From Clostridia bacterium (GTDB lineage: Bacteria > Bacillota > Clostridia > Christensenellales > Borkfalkiaceae): a DNA stretch of 27,466 nt. A program made the position numbers and the translations under genes. The notes below the pieces were generated by a model. The model ran no database searches. It saw nothing but the letters and a program-made list of their open reading frames with translations, and was not told where the DNA came from. Positions within the stretch are counted from its first letter, which is position 1; every line of letters starts with the position of its first letter. The stretch lies in the NCBI GenBank assembly GCA_900768525.1, contig CAAGDF010000095.1, positions 1 through 27,466 of the forward strand, given 5' to 3'. Shown here in pieces: positions 13,962 through 19,939 of the stretch.

Positions 13962-15389
13962 TTATTCGGCTTTATCTTCCGTTTTGGTTTCGTTTGCCGT
14001 TTCGGCTTTTTCTTTGGGATTTATAAACTGCGGCATTTCCAAGCCCGCCATAGCGAACAAGTCGTTCATAGGGGGCAGTGATTTTGCCATACCCGACAAA
14101 AAGTTAGCGGTAGCGGTTTTGCCTTCTTTGCCTTCGCCGCCGTCCCAAACGGTTACCTTATCGATCTTGATGTTCTTGATGGCTTCAACCTGCGTTTCGA
14201 TAAGTTTTTCGATCTTGTCGGCGATCATAAGTTTGGTAGCGTCGTCGGGGTTGCCGCCCGCGGCTTTAACGATTTCTGCAAGACCTTCCGCCTGCGCGGT
14301 GAGTACGGCTTTAACGCCGCGCGCCTGTGCGTCCATCTTGGCGAACATAGCGTCCGCTTCACCCTTGGCCTGACGTCTGATACGTTCTGCTTCGGCTTCC
14401 GCCTGAAGTTCGATTTGTGCTTTTTCTACCTCGGTGGCGACGAGAACGTCGGCTTCTTTGGTTGCCTTTTCGCGTGAGGCTCTTACGATTTCCGCCTGCT
14501 TTTCGGCTTCGTATGCGTCGGCAAGAGCTTTCGCTGCGTTGATCTTTTCGGCGGATACGGCGCGTTGTTCGGCTTCCGCTTGTTTTTCACGCAGTAACGA
14601 TTGCGAGTTGGCTATTTCTATTTTGGCTTCGTTTTCGCCCTTGATTGCTTGCGAGTCCGCGTCGGCAACGTGTATTCTTTGGTCCTTGCGTGCGTTGGCT
14701 TCACCGATCGCACCTTTTCTGTCCTCTTCGGCAACCGAGATTTTCGCGTCGTTTATAGCTTTCGCCGCGGCTTCTTTACCGAGCGCGACTATGTAGCCCG
14801 ATTCGTCGCTGATATCGGTTACGTTAACGTTTATAAGGCGCAAACCGATTTTCTTAAGTTCGCCTTCCACGTTGCGTGAAACCGCTTCAAGGAATTTATC
14901 TCTGTCGGTGTTGATTTCTTCGATGTCCATCGTAGCGATTACAAGACGCAACTGACCGAAGATGATGTCTTTTGCAAGTTCCTGAATCTGGGGCAGCTTA
15001 AGTCCGAGAAGTCTTTCCGCCGCATTCTGCATAACGCCTTGTTCGGTGGAAATACCTACCGTAAATATCGACGGAACGTCGATACGAATGTTCTGGCGCG
15101 AGAGCGCGCTTTTTAAGTCAACCGAAATGGATATCGGGGTTAAGTCGAGGAACGCGTACGACTGAAACAGCGGAACAATGAATTCCGTGCCGCCGTGCAC
15201 GCATTTAGCCGAGCGGTGAGTTCCGTCTTTCGCTCTGCTGACTTTACCGTAGACAACCATAATTTTGTCCGACGGGCATCTTTTAACGCGCGTCGCAATA
15301 AGCAGTACGAGCATAAAGAGTATGAGTACTACTACCGTAACGAGTATGGGAATGCCCGCGCTGCTTGCAAGATTGTAAAACATGTTCAT
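13962..15389 (-). CDS. floT: Flotillin-like protein (FloT/YuaG)
   Basis: A 475-aa membrane-anchored scaffold protein. A hydrophobic N-terminal anchor (~10-33) is followed by the SPFH/PHB domain (~35-205, including RCPSDKIMVVYGKV, GGTEFIVPLFQSYAFLDLTP and NVNVTDISDESGYI). Next comes a long Ala/Glu-rich coiled coil (~210-380, repeated EAE, KAEAE and REKAT blocks) and a C-terminal tail with GLEMPQF. Flotillins oligomerise in the membrane and organise signalling and transport complexes in functional membrane microdomains. The SD AAAGGAG lies 5' of ATG 15389. It is the last gene of an operon with the NfeD-type YuaF gene 28 bp upstream, the arrangement known from Bacillus. A perfect terminator follows. 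The assignment is secure. Confidence 0.93.
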   Translation of the reverse strand: MNMFYNLASSAGIPILVTVVVLILFMLVLLIATRVKRCPSDKIMVVYGKVSRAKDGTHRSAKCVHGGTEFIVPLFQSYAFLDLTPISISVDLKSALSRQNIRIDVPSIFTVGISTEQGVMQNAAERLLGLKLPQIQELAKDIIFGQLRLVIATMDIEEINTDRDKFLEAVSRNVEGELKKIGLRLINVNVTDISDESGYIVALGKEAAAKAINDAKISVAEEDRKGAIGEANARKDQRIHVADADSQAIKGENEAKIEIANSQSLLREKQAEAEQRAVSAEKINAAKALADAYEAEKQAEIVRASREKATKEADVLVATEVEKAQIELQAEAEAERIRRQAKGEADAMFAKMDAQARGVKAVLTAQAEGLAEIVKAAGGNPDDATKLMIADKIEKLIETQVEAIKNIKIDKVTVWDGGEGKEGKTATANFLSGMAKSLPPMNDLFAMAGLEMPQFINPKEKAETANETKTEDKAE

Positions 15390-15417
15390 AGTTAGCTCCT
15401 TTTGTTTTTTTATTTTT

Positions 15418-15993
15418 TTAAATTTTTTCTACTATAACGCAGTCGCCGGAGACGGCGGTTATCTTTACTTTAGATCCCGTTGTCAGCGGCGTTTCGCCGT
15501 TCTGAATTGCGCTAAGTTCGACGAAGCGTTCTTCAAGCGTTAAGGTTACTTTGCCGTTTCCGTTATCTTTGGCGGGGACGGTAAGGTACACGTCTGCGAT
15601 CTTACCGACAGCTCTTTTAATGTCGATATTGCCGTCCGAACGCATTTTCATTATACCGCGCATGATAAACGCCATTGCCACGAGTGCGAGCGAACCCGCC
15701 ACGACCGATAAAACGATCGCAAGGGCGGTGTTTGTTTCCGCGAATATGTAACCTACCCAGCCGCCGATCGCAAAAAACGCAATCACGCCTCTTACCGAAA
15801 ACAGCGTAAAACCGTCGCCCGTGTCAACGTTTATGTCGGGTTCGCCGTCGCCGTCAAGGTCAACGCCCGTATCGGTTTCGCCCAGCCCGAAAAGCATCGT
15901 TATTATTTGCAGCACAAGCACAAGCGTTGCCGCAAGCCCTATGCAAAAATAAATCCGTTGCAGGACGTTCAGTCCGTTCCAGAATTCAGCCAT
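15418..15993 (-). CDS. yuaF: NfeD-type membrane protein, YuaF homologue
   Basis: A 191-aa protein with three membrane segments (about 12-36, 66-86 and 88-112) and a C-terminal soluble OB-fold domain (~125-191) typical of NfeD proteins, ending VKITAVSGDCVIVEKI. NfeD/YuaF proteins pair with flotillins and stabilise their assemblies; the next gene is floT, 28 bp away. An unusual feature is the acidic loop between the first two helices, TDTGVDLDGDGEPDINVDTG: the D-x-D-G-D-G-x-x-D pattern is a calcium-binding loop as seen in dockerin or type-3 thrombospondin repeats. Such a loop would be extracytoplasmic and could make the complex Ca2+-responsive. SD is GGGAGG. A GCGGAAT-AA-ATTCCGC inverted repeat lies 40 bp upstream. 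Confidence 0.85.
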   Translation of the reverse strand: MAEFWNGLNVLQRIYFCIGLAATLVLVLQIITMLFGLGETDTGVDLDGDGEPDINVDTGDGFTLFSVRGVIAFFAIGGWVGYIFAETNTALAIVLSVVAGSLALVAMAFIMRGIMKMRSDGNIDIKRAVGKIADVYLTVPAKDNGNGKVTLTLEERFVELSAIQNGETPLTTGSKVKITAVSGDCVIVEKI

Positions 15994-16033
15994 TTTTTAT
16001 CCTCCCGTTGTGTTTTATTTATATTTATGTAAA

Positions 16034-16049
16034 GCGGAATAAATTCCGC
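16034..16049. promoter_or_regulatory. Perfect inverted repeat upstream of yuaF
   Basis: GCGGAAT-AA-ATTCCGC, 7-bp perfect arms, in the 136-bp gap between the DUF1836 gene and yuaF. A TTGACA box on the minus strand (16081-16076) precedes it but I find no good -10, so a sigma-A promoter here is not proven. Confidence 0.4.
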
Positions 16050-16129
16050 GTTCTGCTTTGTGATTAACTGCATTTTGTCAAGCCGCACTCTGCCGCGCCG
16101 CTTTTTTTGTACCGCGTTTTTCGGGCTTA

Positions 16130-16702
16130 TTATTTGCCGTCGTCGATAATCTCGCCCAGCACGTTGCTGTGGGGGAGATTTTCTATTTCGTCGGTGGCGG
16201 TCTTAAGCGTTTTTTCGGCAAGAAACACGTTCAGTATAATATGCAGCGTGTTTTTAAGCCGTTCTTTCGCACCCGCAATCTTTTCGTCGTAACCGCATAT
16301 CGCTCTGTCTATAAGCGTTTCTATCGTGTTGCTTGCAAAGGCTTTGTCAAAAACAATGTCGCACACATAGGAATACAGCTCGCTTTCGGGAATAACGTCG
16401 TCAAGCCGATTTTCGGGCGAGCCGTTCACATAGGTCAGCAGCCGCTTAATCGATTCTAACGGCAGCGCGCCACGCAGCGAATTTATAAGCAAAATTCTCG
16501 CAAGCGCGTTCTTGTCGTATCGCCTGTTTATCGGGTGGGCTATGAATCCGCGCGCAACCCAATTCTGAATCGCCGGCGTCGCCAGTCCGCTTATCTCGCA
16601 TACCTGCTGCATATACAGCCCGGAAGTCGCTATAAACGTTCCGTTTAAAAAATCCCGCCCCGCAAGTCCGGTATATTCAATCGTTGTACCCGGGTAATTC
16701 AT
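16130..16702 (-). CDS. DUF1836 family MerR-like regulator
   Basis: A 190-aa protein of the DUF1836 family. The N-terminal half has a MerR-like winged helix: GLYMQQVCEISGLATPAIQNWVARGFI (helix-turn-helix), then NRRYDKNALARILLINSLRGALPLESIKRLLTYV, the wing and helices. This is followed by a short acidic segment and a helical C-terminus. Such proteins are presumed DNA-binding regulators; targets are not established. It lies on the same strand as yuaF-floT, 136 bp upstream, and may be co-transcribed with them. The promoter contains a perfect palindrome between -35 and -10, which suggests autoregulation. SD GAGGTG lies 7 nt before ATG 16702. Confidence 0.82.
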   Translation of the reverse strand: MNYPGTTIEYTGLAGRDFLNGTFIATSGLYMQQVCEISGLATPAIQNWVARGFIAHPINRRYDKNALARILLINSLRGALPLESIKRLLTYVNGSPENRLDDVIPESELYSYVCDIVFDKAFASNTIETLIDRAICGYDEKIAGAKERLKNTLHIILNVFLAEKTLKTATDEIENLPHSNVLGEIIDDGK

Positions 16703-16744
16703 TTTATCGCACCTCGCGTTCGTTTATCTTCACTTTTCACCATG

Positions 16745-16773
16745 ATTATAACACGCATTCATATGAATGTCAA
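16745..16773 (-). promoter_or_regulatory. Promoter of the DUF1836 gene with palindromic operator in its spacer
   Basis: Minus-strand TTGACA (16773-16768), 17 bp, TATAAT (16750-16745), both perfect. The palindrome CATTCATATGAATG (16756-16769) occupies most of the spacer and touches the -35. Confidence 0.8.
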
Positions 16774-16937
16774 TAGTTTTCATATAATTTTTTTAAATAT
16801 TTTTATATAGCGCGTTTTGTGGTGTTTGGGGTGGCGGTGGTCGGTGGGCAGGGTGGCGGTGTTGAAATGTTTGGGTTGCGGGGCTTTATGGTGGGTGTTG
16901 CGGCGGTGTTTTGTGGTGGGCGAAAGTGCAAAAAAAA

Positions 16938-16957
16938 GACCTATAGGCGGACTTTTG
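16938..16957 (+). repeat. Dispersed motif copy 6 (right half)
   Basis: GACCTATAGGCGGACTTTTG with the GATAATC half replaced by an A-run. Its left flank CGAAAGTGC is shared with copy 11. Confidence 0.6.
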
Positions 16958-16978
16958 CCCGCTTACAGGTACTTTTTG

Positions 16979-17043
16979 ATCCTCTTCAGTCGCTACGCGA
17001 CAGCTTCCCCGAAAGGGAAGCCTTAAATTTTGTTTGCGTTCGG
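16979..17043 (+). repeat. Hairpin-rich intergenic repeat, copy A
   Basis: TCCTCTTCAGTCGCTACGCG, then two small hairpins (GTCGC-TAC-GCGAC and CTTCCC-CGAAA-GGGAAG), then TTTTGTTTGCGTTCG. The start and end are shared with copy B at 17281-17413. Repeats of this style are common between genes in gut Clostridia. Confidence 0.55.
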
Positions 17044-17060
17044 AGTGAGCCTAACGGCTA

Positions 17061-17106
17061 GATCCTTCGTAAGTCGGGCACGCAAGCCCGTCTCAGGATG
17101 ACGGGG
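17061..17106 (+). repeat. GATCCTTCGTAAG ... CAGGATGACG repeat, copy 1
   Basis: Begins GATCCTTCGTAAG and ends CTCAGGATGACG, with a GGGC-ACGCAA-GCCC hairpin inside. The same ends recur at 18188-18230. Confidence 0.6.
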
Positions 17107-17280
17107 TATTTTTTACCGTCATGTTGAGCGGAGCGTGCGCCGCAGAAAAGCCTTCTCCATTCGGAGAAGGGGGACCGCTTTCGGTGGATGAGGACAAATA
17201 GCGGCTTGCCGCATAATTAAGTTAATCCTTGAGAATATAGTTTATATTCCACAAAAAATGGATTTGCGGATTATTGAAGC

Positions 17281-17413
17281 AGTCCTCATCAGTCTCGCTA
17301 TCGCTCGCCACTCCGCTTACGCGCGGCGCGCCCCTTTGTCGTTTTGCGACAATTCCCCCGTTAGCGGGAGAATTGCCCCGAGGGGAGAAGCTTCGTATTT
17401 TGTTTGCGTTCGT
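17281..17413 (+). repeat. Hairpin-rich intergenic repeat, copy B
   Basis: Starts TCCTCATCAGTC just left of 17290, contains GTCG-TTTT-GCGAC and TTCCCCCG-TTAG-CGGGAGAA type hairpins and ends TTTTGTTTGCGTTCG, as in copy A, but is about twice as long. Confidence 0.5.
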
Positions 17414-17442
17414 GTGCGTTCTGCGGCATTTGTTTTGGCTAA

Positions 17443-17467
17443 AACTCGGTCTATAGGTCCGTTATTG
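17443..17467 (-). repeat. Dispersed motif copy 7 (degenerate)
   Basis: Minus strand: AATAACGGACCTATAGACCG then AGTTTT; GGGCTT is changed to GGACCT. Confidence 0.55.
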
Positions 17468-17516
17468 CGTAGTTTGTACTCAAAATAAAAATGTTGATGT
17501 ATTATTACCAAAATAA

Positions 17517-17545
17517 TTGACAAAATATAATCTATCGAATAAACT
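17517..17545 (+). promoter_or_regulatory. Promoter of the small lipoprotein gene
   Basis: Perfect TTGACA (17517-17522), 17 bp, TAAACT (17540-17545). Confidence 0.5.
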
Positions 17546-17614
17546 TAAGGCATGCTCTGTGGGAATGCTTTCGTGCTGAAAACATAGGGCAAAATAATAT
17601 TAACGGGTGATTGA

Positions 17615-18109
17615 ATGAAAACATTAAATCGTTTATTGCTTTGTTTTGTTATGGTTGCGGTTTTTCTTTGCGGCTGCGGCGGCGAATACGAGGTGTATCT
17701 TGCTATCGGCGACGGAAAAGTGGAAAACGACAATGTTTTCTGCAAATACAGAATTGCCGAATCTTTTACGGATAATTACAAGGTTAAAGGGTGGTTCGGC
17801 TCCGAATCTGAAGCAGATCTTAACGATTCGTTCGTTTTTTCTATAAGTTTCGACGATCGTTATGCAGGTAGTTTTACAGAAAAAACATTGTTTAGTTTTA
17901 CCGGGGAACAGTTAAAAGCCGCAAACGGCAAACTGAATTTCGAAATCGATCTCGGCATTCTTTCCGAAATATTTGAAAAAACCGACGCTCAAAAAGATTT
18001 TGCTTTTCATTTTCATCGCGAAAGAGCGGAAAGAACGGATATGATCAAATGGAATGAATCTTCTTATAAATATACTTTTGACGGTAAAACAGTAAAAATC
18101 GAAAAGTAA
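17615..18109 (+). CDS. Small lipoprotein of unknown function
   Basis: A 164-aa secreted protein. Residues 1-20 are a lipoprotein signal (basic KTLNR, hydrophobic LLLCFVMVAVFLCG) with the likely lipidated cysteine at position 21 in the LCGC lipobox; an alternative Cys is two residues upstream. The mature part is polar with alternating aromatic and acidic residues (SFVFSISFDDRYAGSF, FAFHFHRERAERTD, YKYTFDGKTVKI), suggesting a beta-rich fold. I do not recognise the family. SD GGGTGA precedes ATG 17615. It stands alone between two repeat-rich gaps with its own promoter, so no functional context is available. Confidence 0.72.
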   Translation: MKTLNRLLLCFVMVAVFLCGCGGEYEVYLAIGDGKVENDNVFCKYRIAESFTDNYKVKGWFGSESEADLNDSFVFSISFDDRYAGSFTEKTLFSFTGEQLKAANGKLNFEIDLGILSEIFEKTDAQKDFAFHFHRERAERTDMIKWNESSYKYTFDGKTVKIEK

Positions 18110-18130
18110 TTATTGTCATAAATGGTGCTC

Positions 18131-18148
18131 TAAGCCCGTTATCGGCAC
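18131..18148 (-). repeat. Dispersed motif copy 8 (left half)
   Basis: Minus strand: GTGCCGATAACGGGCTTA, then the sequence departs from TATAGG. Confidence 0.6.
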
Positions 18149-18187
18149 TTTTGGAACTCGGACTGTGTTCAGGTGCGGCACTTCGTG

Positions 18188-18230
18188 GATCCTTCGTAAG
18201 CCGAATAAATAAGCAAGGCTCAGGATGACG
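18188..18230 (+). repeat. GATCCTTCGTAAG ... CAGGATGACG repeat, copy 2
   Basis: Same ends as the copy at 17061-17106, but the interior hairpin is replaced by an AT-rich stretch. Confidence 0.55.
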
Positions 18231-18265
18231 TGATGGACGTATTTTCGACAATTCGGCTAAGTAAA

Positions 18266-18300
18266 AAGCTGTCGCATTGTTTTTAATGCGACAGCTTCTT
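18266..18300 (+). terminator. Strong hairpin, probable terminator
   Basis: Perfect 13-bp stem AAGCTGTCGCATT (18266-18278) and AATGCGACAGCTT (18285-18297) with a 6-nt loop, followed by CTTTG. It is 156 bp after the lipoprotein gene. Confidence 0.6.
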
Positions 18301-18508
18301 TGCATGGTTTTTGTGTTGCTGTTTTTAGTTTGTGAATAGCGGTTAAAAACGCCGATTTTTTTGCGGAAAATTATTACCGCTAAAAATTACTTATTGCGAG
18401 AATTATATTGCTTAATCGATTTTGCAATTAGCATAACGGTTTTTTTATCCGCGGCGGGCAAAATGGCTTGCGTTTTTTTTGTTTTTTTTTTAAAGATTCT
18501 TCCTTAAT

Positions 18509-18534
18509 TATAATCGTGATAATTACCGATTATA
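18509..18534. promoter_or_regulatory. Operator-like inverted repeat before the GH operon
   Basis: Arms TATAATCG (18509-18516) and CGATTATA (18527-18534), with a partly symmetric TGATAATTAC centre, lie 25 bp upstream of the -35. A LacI- or AraC-type sugar regulator could bind here; none is encoded nearby. Confidence 0.45.
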
Positions 18535-18558
18535 TTATATGTTACCACGCGAAAATAA

Positions 18559-18587
18559 TTGTTAAAAGCTGGCGATAATGATATAAT
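18559..18587 (+). promoter_or_regulatory. Promoter of the glycoside hydrolase operon
   Basis: TTGTTA (18559-18564), 17 bp, perfect TATAAT (18582-18587). Confidence 0.6.
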
Positions 18588-18625
18588 GTGCGTAGTTAAA
18601 AACTAAAAAACAAGAGGGCTGTTTT

Positions 18626-19939
18626 GTGCTGACGTCTATGGATAAAGTATCGTTATACATAAAAGAAAATTGGCAAAAAACCTTTCATCCCGCAAGCGAA
18701 CTTGCGGGCGACGTGAAAGTCGATCATCCGTATGTTTCGCCATGCGCGGTTGACGTGTATACCGAAATGTTCTATTGGGATACATATTTTATAAATCTCG
18801 GGCTTATGCTCGACGGGTATACCGAGCAGGCGAAAAACAATATCGATAACATTTCCAAGTTCATAAACGAGCTTGGTTTTATGCCCAACGCGAACTACAT
18901 TACCGATAGATCGCAACCGCCGTTCTTTACGCGTATGGTCTACGATTTTTATAAAAAGTCGGGCAATAGGTCGATTATCGACGATTATATCGGGACGATT
19001 TTAAAAGAATACGAGTTTTGGCAAACGCAGCGAAAGAACGAAATCGGGCTTAATTCTTACAGGCACAACGACAATGAGACCGATATAATACGCAATTACG
19101 AATGGCATCACGGCAGAGTTTGCGAAAACGGCGAAACGCGAGAAGAAAAGCTTGTGATAGGCGGAGATATTATGGCGATAGCCGAAAGCGGGCTTGATTT
19201 TAATATGCGGTTTAAAACACCGGAAAGTCGCATTGCCGCGCACGAGTTTTCGCATCTCGATTTAGACTGTATTCTATACGATATGGAAATAAAAACCGCC
19301 GAAATGTTGCGCATTATCGGGCGCGAAATCGATGCCGAAACGTTTGAGGAAAATGCGGCGACAAGAAAAGAATTGATGAATAAATACTATCTGACAAAGG
19401 ACGGTATTTATCTCGATTACAATATGAAAACGGGCGGACATTCGGAAATTTTGTCGGCTGCGTCGCTGTATCCTTATACATTCGGCGTGTCGGATGATAA
19501 AGCGGGTGCGTTAAAGGTGTTAAAACGTCTTGAACTCGAATACGGTTTGTCCGCTTGCGAAAAGCGTGACGACGATTTGTTTTATCAGTGGGATTATCCG
19601 TGCATGTGGCCGGCTGCAACCTGCCTTGCGTATATGGGGTTGAAAAATATCGGTCTTGACGGCGATGCAACCCGCATTGCGGAAAAGTACGTTTCGGTCG
19701 CAAGAAAGATATTCGACGAAACGGGCAGGCTGTGGGAAAAATACGACGCGTTAACGGGTAAAATCGCCGAAACGAGCGAGTACGAAACTATGCCGATGAT
19801 GGGTTGGACCGCCGCGGTTTATCGCTATTTTGTAGAAAACGAAAAAATCTGGCAGGTAATATATGAACGAAAAATTAAAAAACGCTTTAAGCGGAGAATT
19901 GAAAGAATACAGAAGCATACCGTTCTGGTCGTGGAATAA
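18626..19939 (+). CDS. GH37 trehalase-family glycoside hydrolase
   Basis: A 437-aa cytoplasmic enzyme without signal peptide. Trehalase-family motifs occur in order: MFYWDTYF (48-55), GFMPNANYITDRSQPPFF (84-101, family pattern PNG..YY..RSQPP), AESGLDFNMRF (186-196) holding the likely catalytic acid Asp191, YQWDYPCMWPA (320-330, family QWDYPNGWAP) and WEKYD (370-374) with the likely base Glu371. The substrate is probably trehalose or a related alpha-glucoside, but the changed residues leave this open. Start: GTG 18626 is kept because AGAGGG is correctly spaced from it and too far from ATG 18638. The last 77 bp overlap the next gene; the tail after residue 410 (YERKIKKRFKRRIERIQK) is very basic and unlike the family, which suggests a recent loss of the original stop. 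A copy of the dispersed motif lies at codons ~110-119. Confidence 0.82.
   Translation: MLTSMDKVSLYIKENWQKTFHPASELAGDVKVDHPYVSPCAVDVYTEMFYWDTYFINLGLMLDGYTEQAKNNIDNISKFINELGFMPNANYITDRSQPPFFTRMVYDFYKKSGNRSIIDDYIGTILKEYEFWQTQRKNEIGLNSYRHNDNETDIIRNYEWHHGRVCENGETREEKLVIGGDIMAIAESGLDFNMRFKTPESRIAAHEFSHLDLDCILYDMEIKTAEMLRIIGREIDAETFEENAATRKELMNKYYLTKDGIYLDYNMKTGGHSEILSAASLYPYTFGVSDDKAGALKVLKRLELEYGLSACEKRDDDLFYQWDYPCMWPAATCLAYMGLKNIGLDGDATRIAEKYVSVARKIFDETGRLWEKYDALTGKIAETSEYETMPMMGWTAAVYRYFVENEKIWQVIYERKIKKRFKRRIERIQKHTVLVVE
18954..18980 (-). repeat. Dispersed motif copy 9, inside the GH37 gene
   Basis: Minus strand: CGATAATCGACCTATTGCCC then GACTTTT. It spans codons for KKSGNRSII. Confidence 0.7.

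Larger units (their letters stand above)
16803..17614. other. Repeat-rich gap with no credible gene
   Basis: From left to right it contains a G/T-rich tract (16815-16925), two copies of the dispersed motif (16938, 17443), several hairpin-rich blocks that look like dispersed intergenic repeats (16979-17043, 17061-17106, 17145-17200, 17281-17413) and the promoter of the lipoprotein gene. The open frames here are repeat translations without SD or protein-like composition. Confidence 0.6.
18110..18625. other. 516-bp gap upstream of the glycoside hydrolase operon
   Basis: Holds a truncated copy of the dispersed motif (18131-18148), a GATCCTTCG-type repeat (18188-18230), a terminator (18266-18297), an AT-rich stretch, an operator-like inverted repeat (18509-18534) and a promoter (18559-18587). 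No gene is seen. Confidence 0.6.

Noticed and set aside
13984..14796. Ser/Ala-rich open frames opposite the flotillin gene
   Set aside because: They mirror the Ala/Glu/Lys coiled-coil codons of floT, which give long stop-free antisense frames.
16817..17061. Two overlapping ORFs in the G/T-rich tract and repeat
   Set aside because: Low-complexity Gly/Val and Arg/Lys translation, no SD, and they cross repeat boundaries.
16938..17467. CRISPR array from recurring short motifs
   Set aside because: Spacing is irregular, orientation mixed, copies degenerate, and there are no uniform spacers or cas genes.
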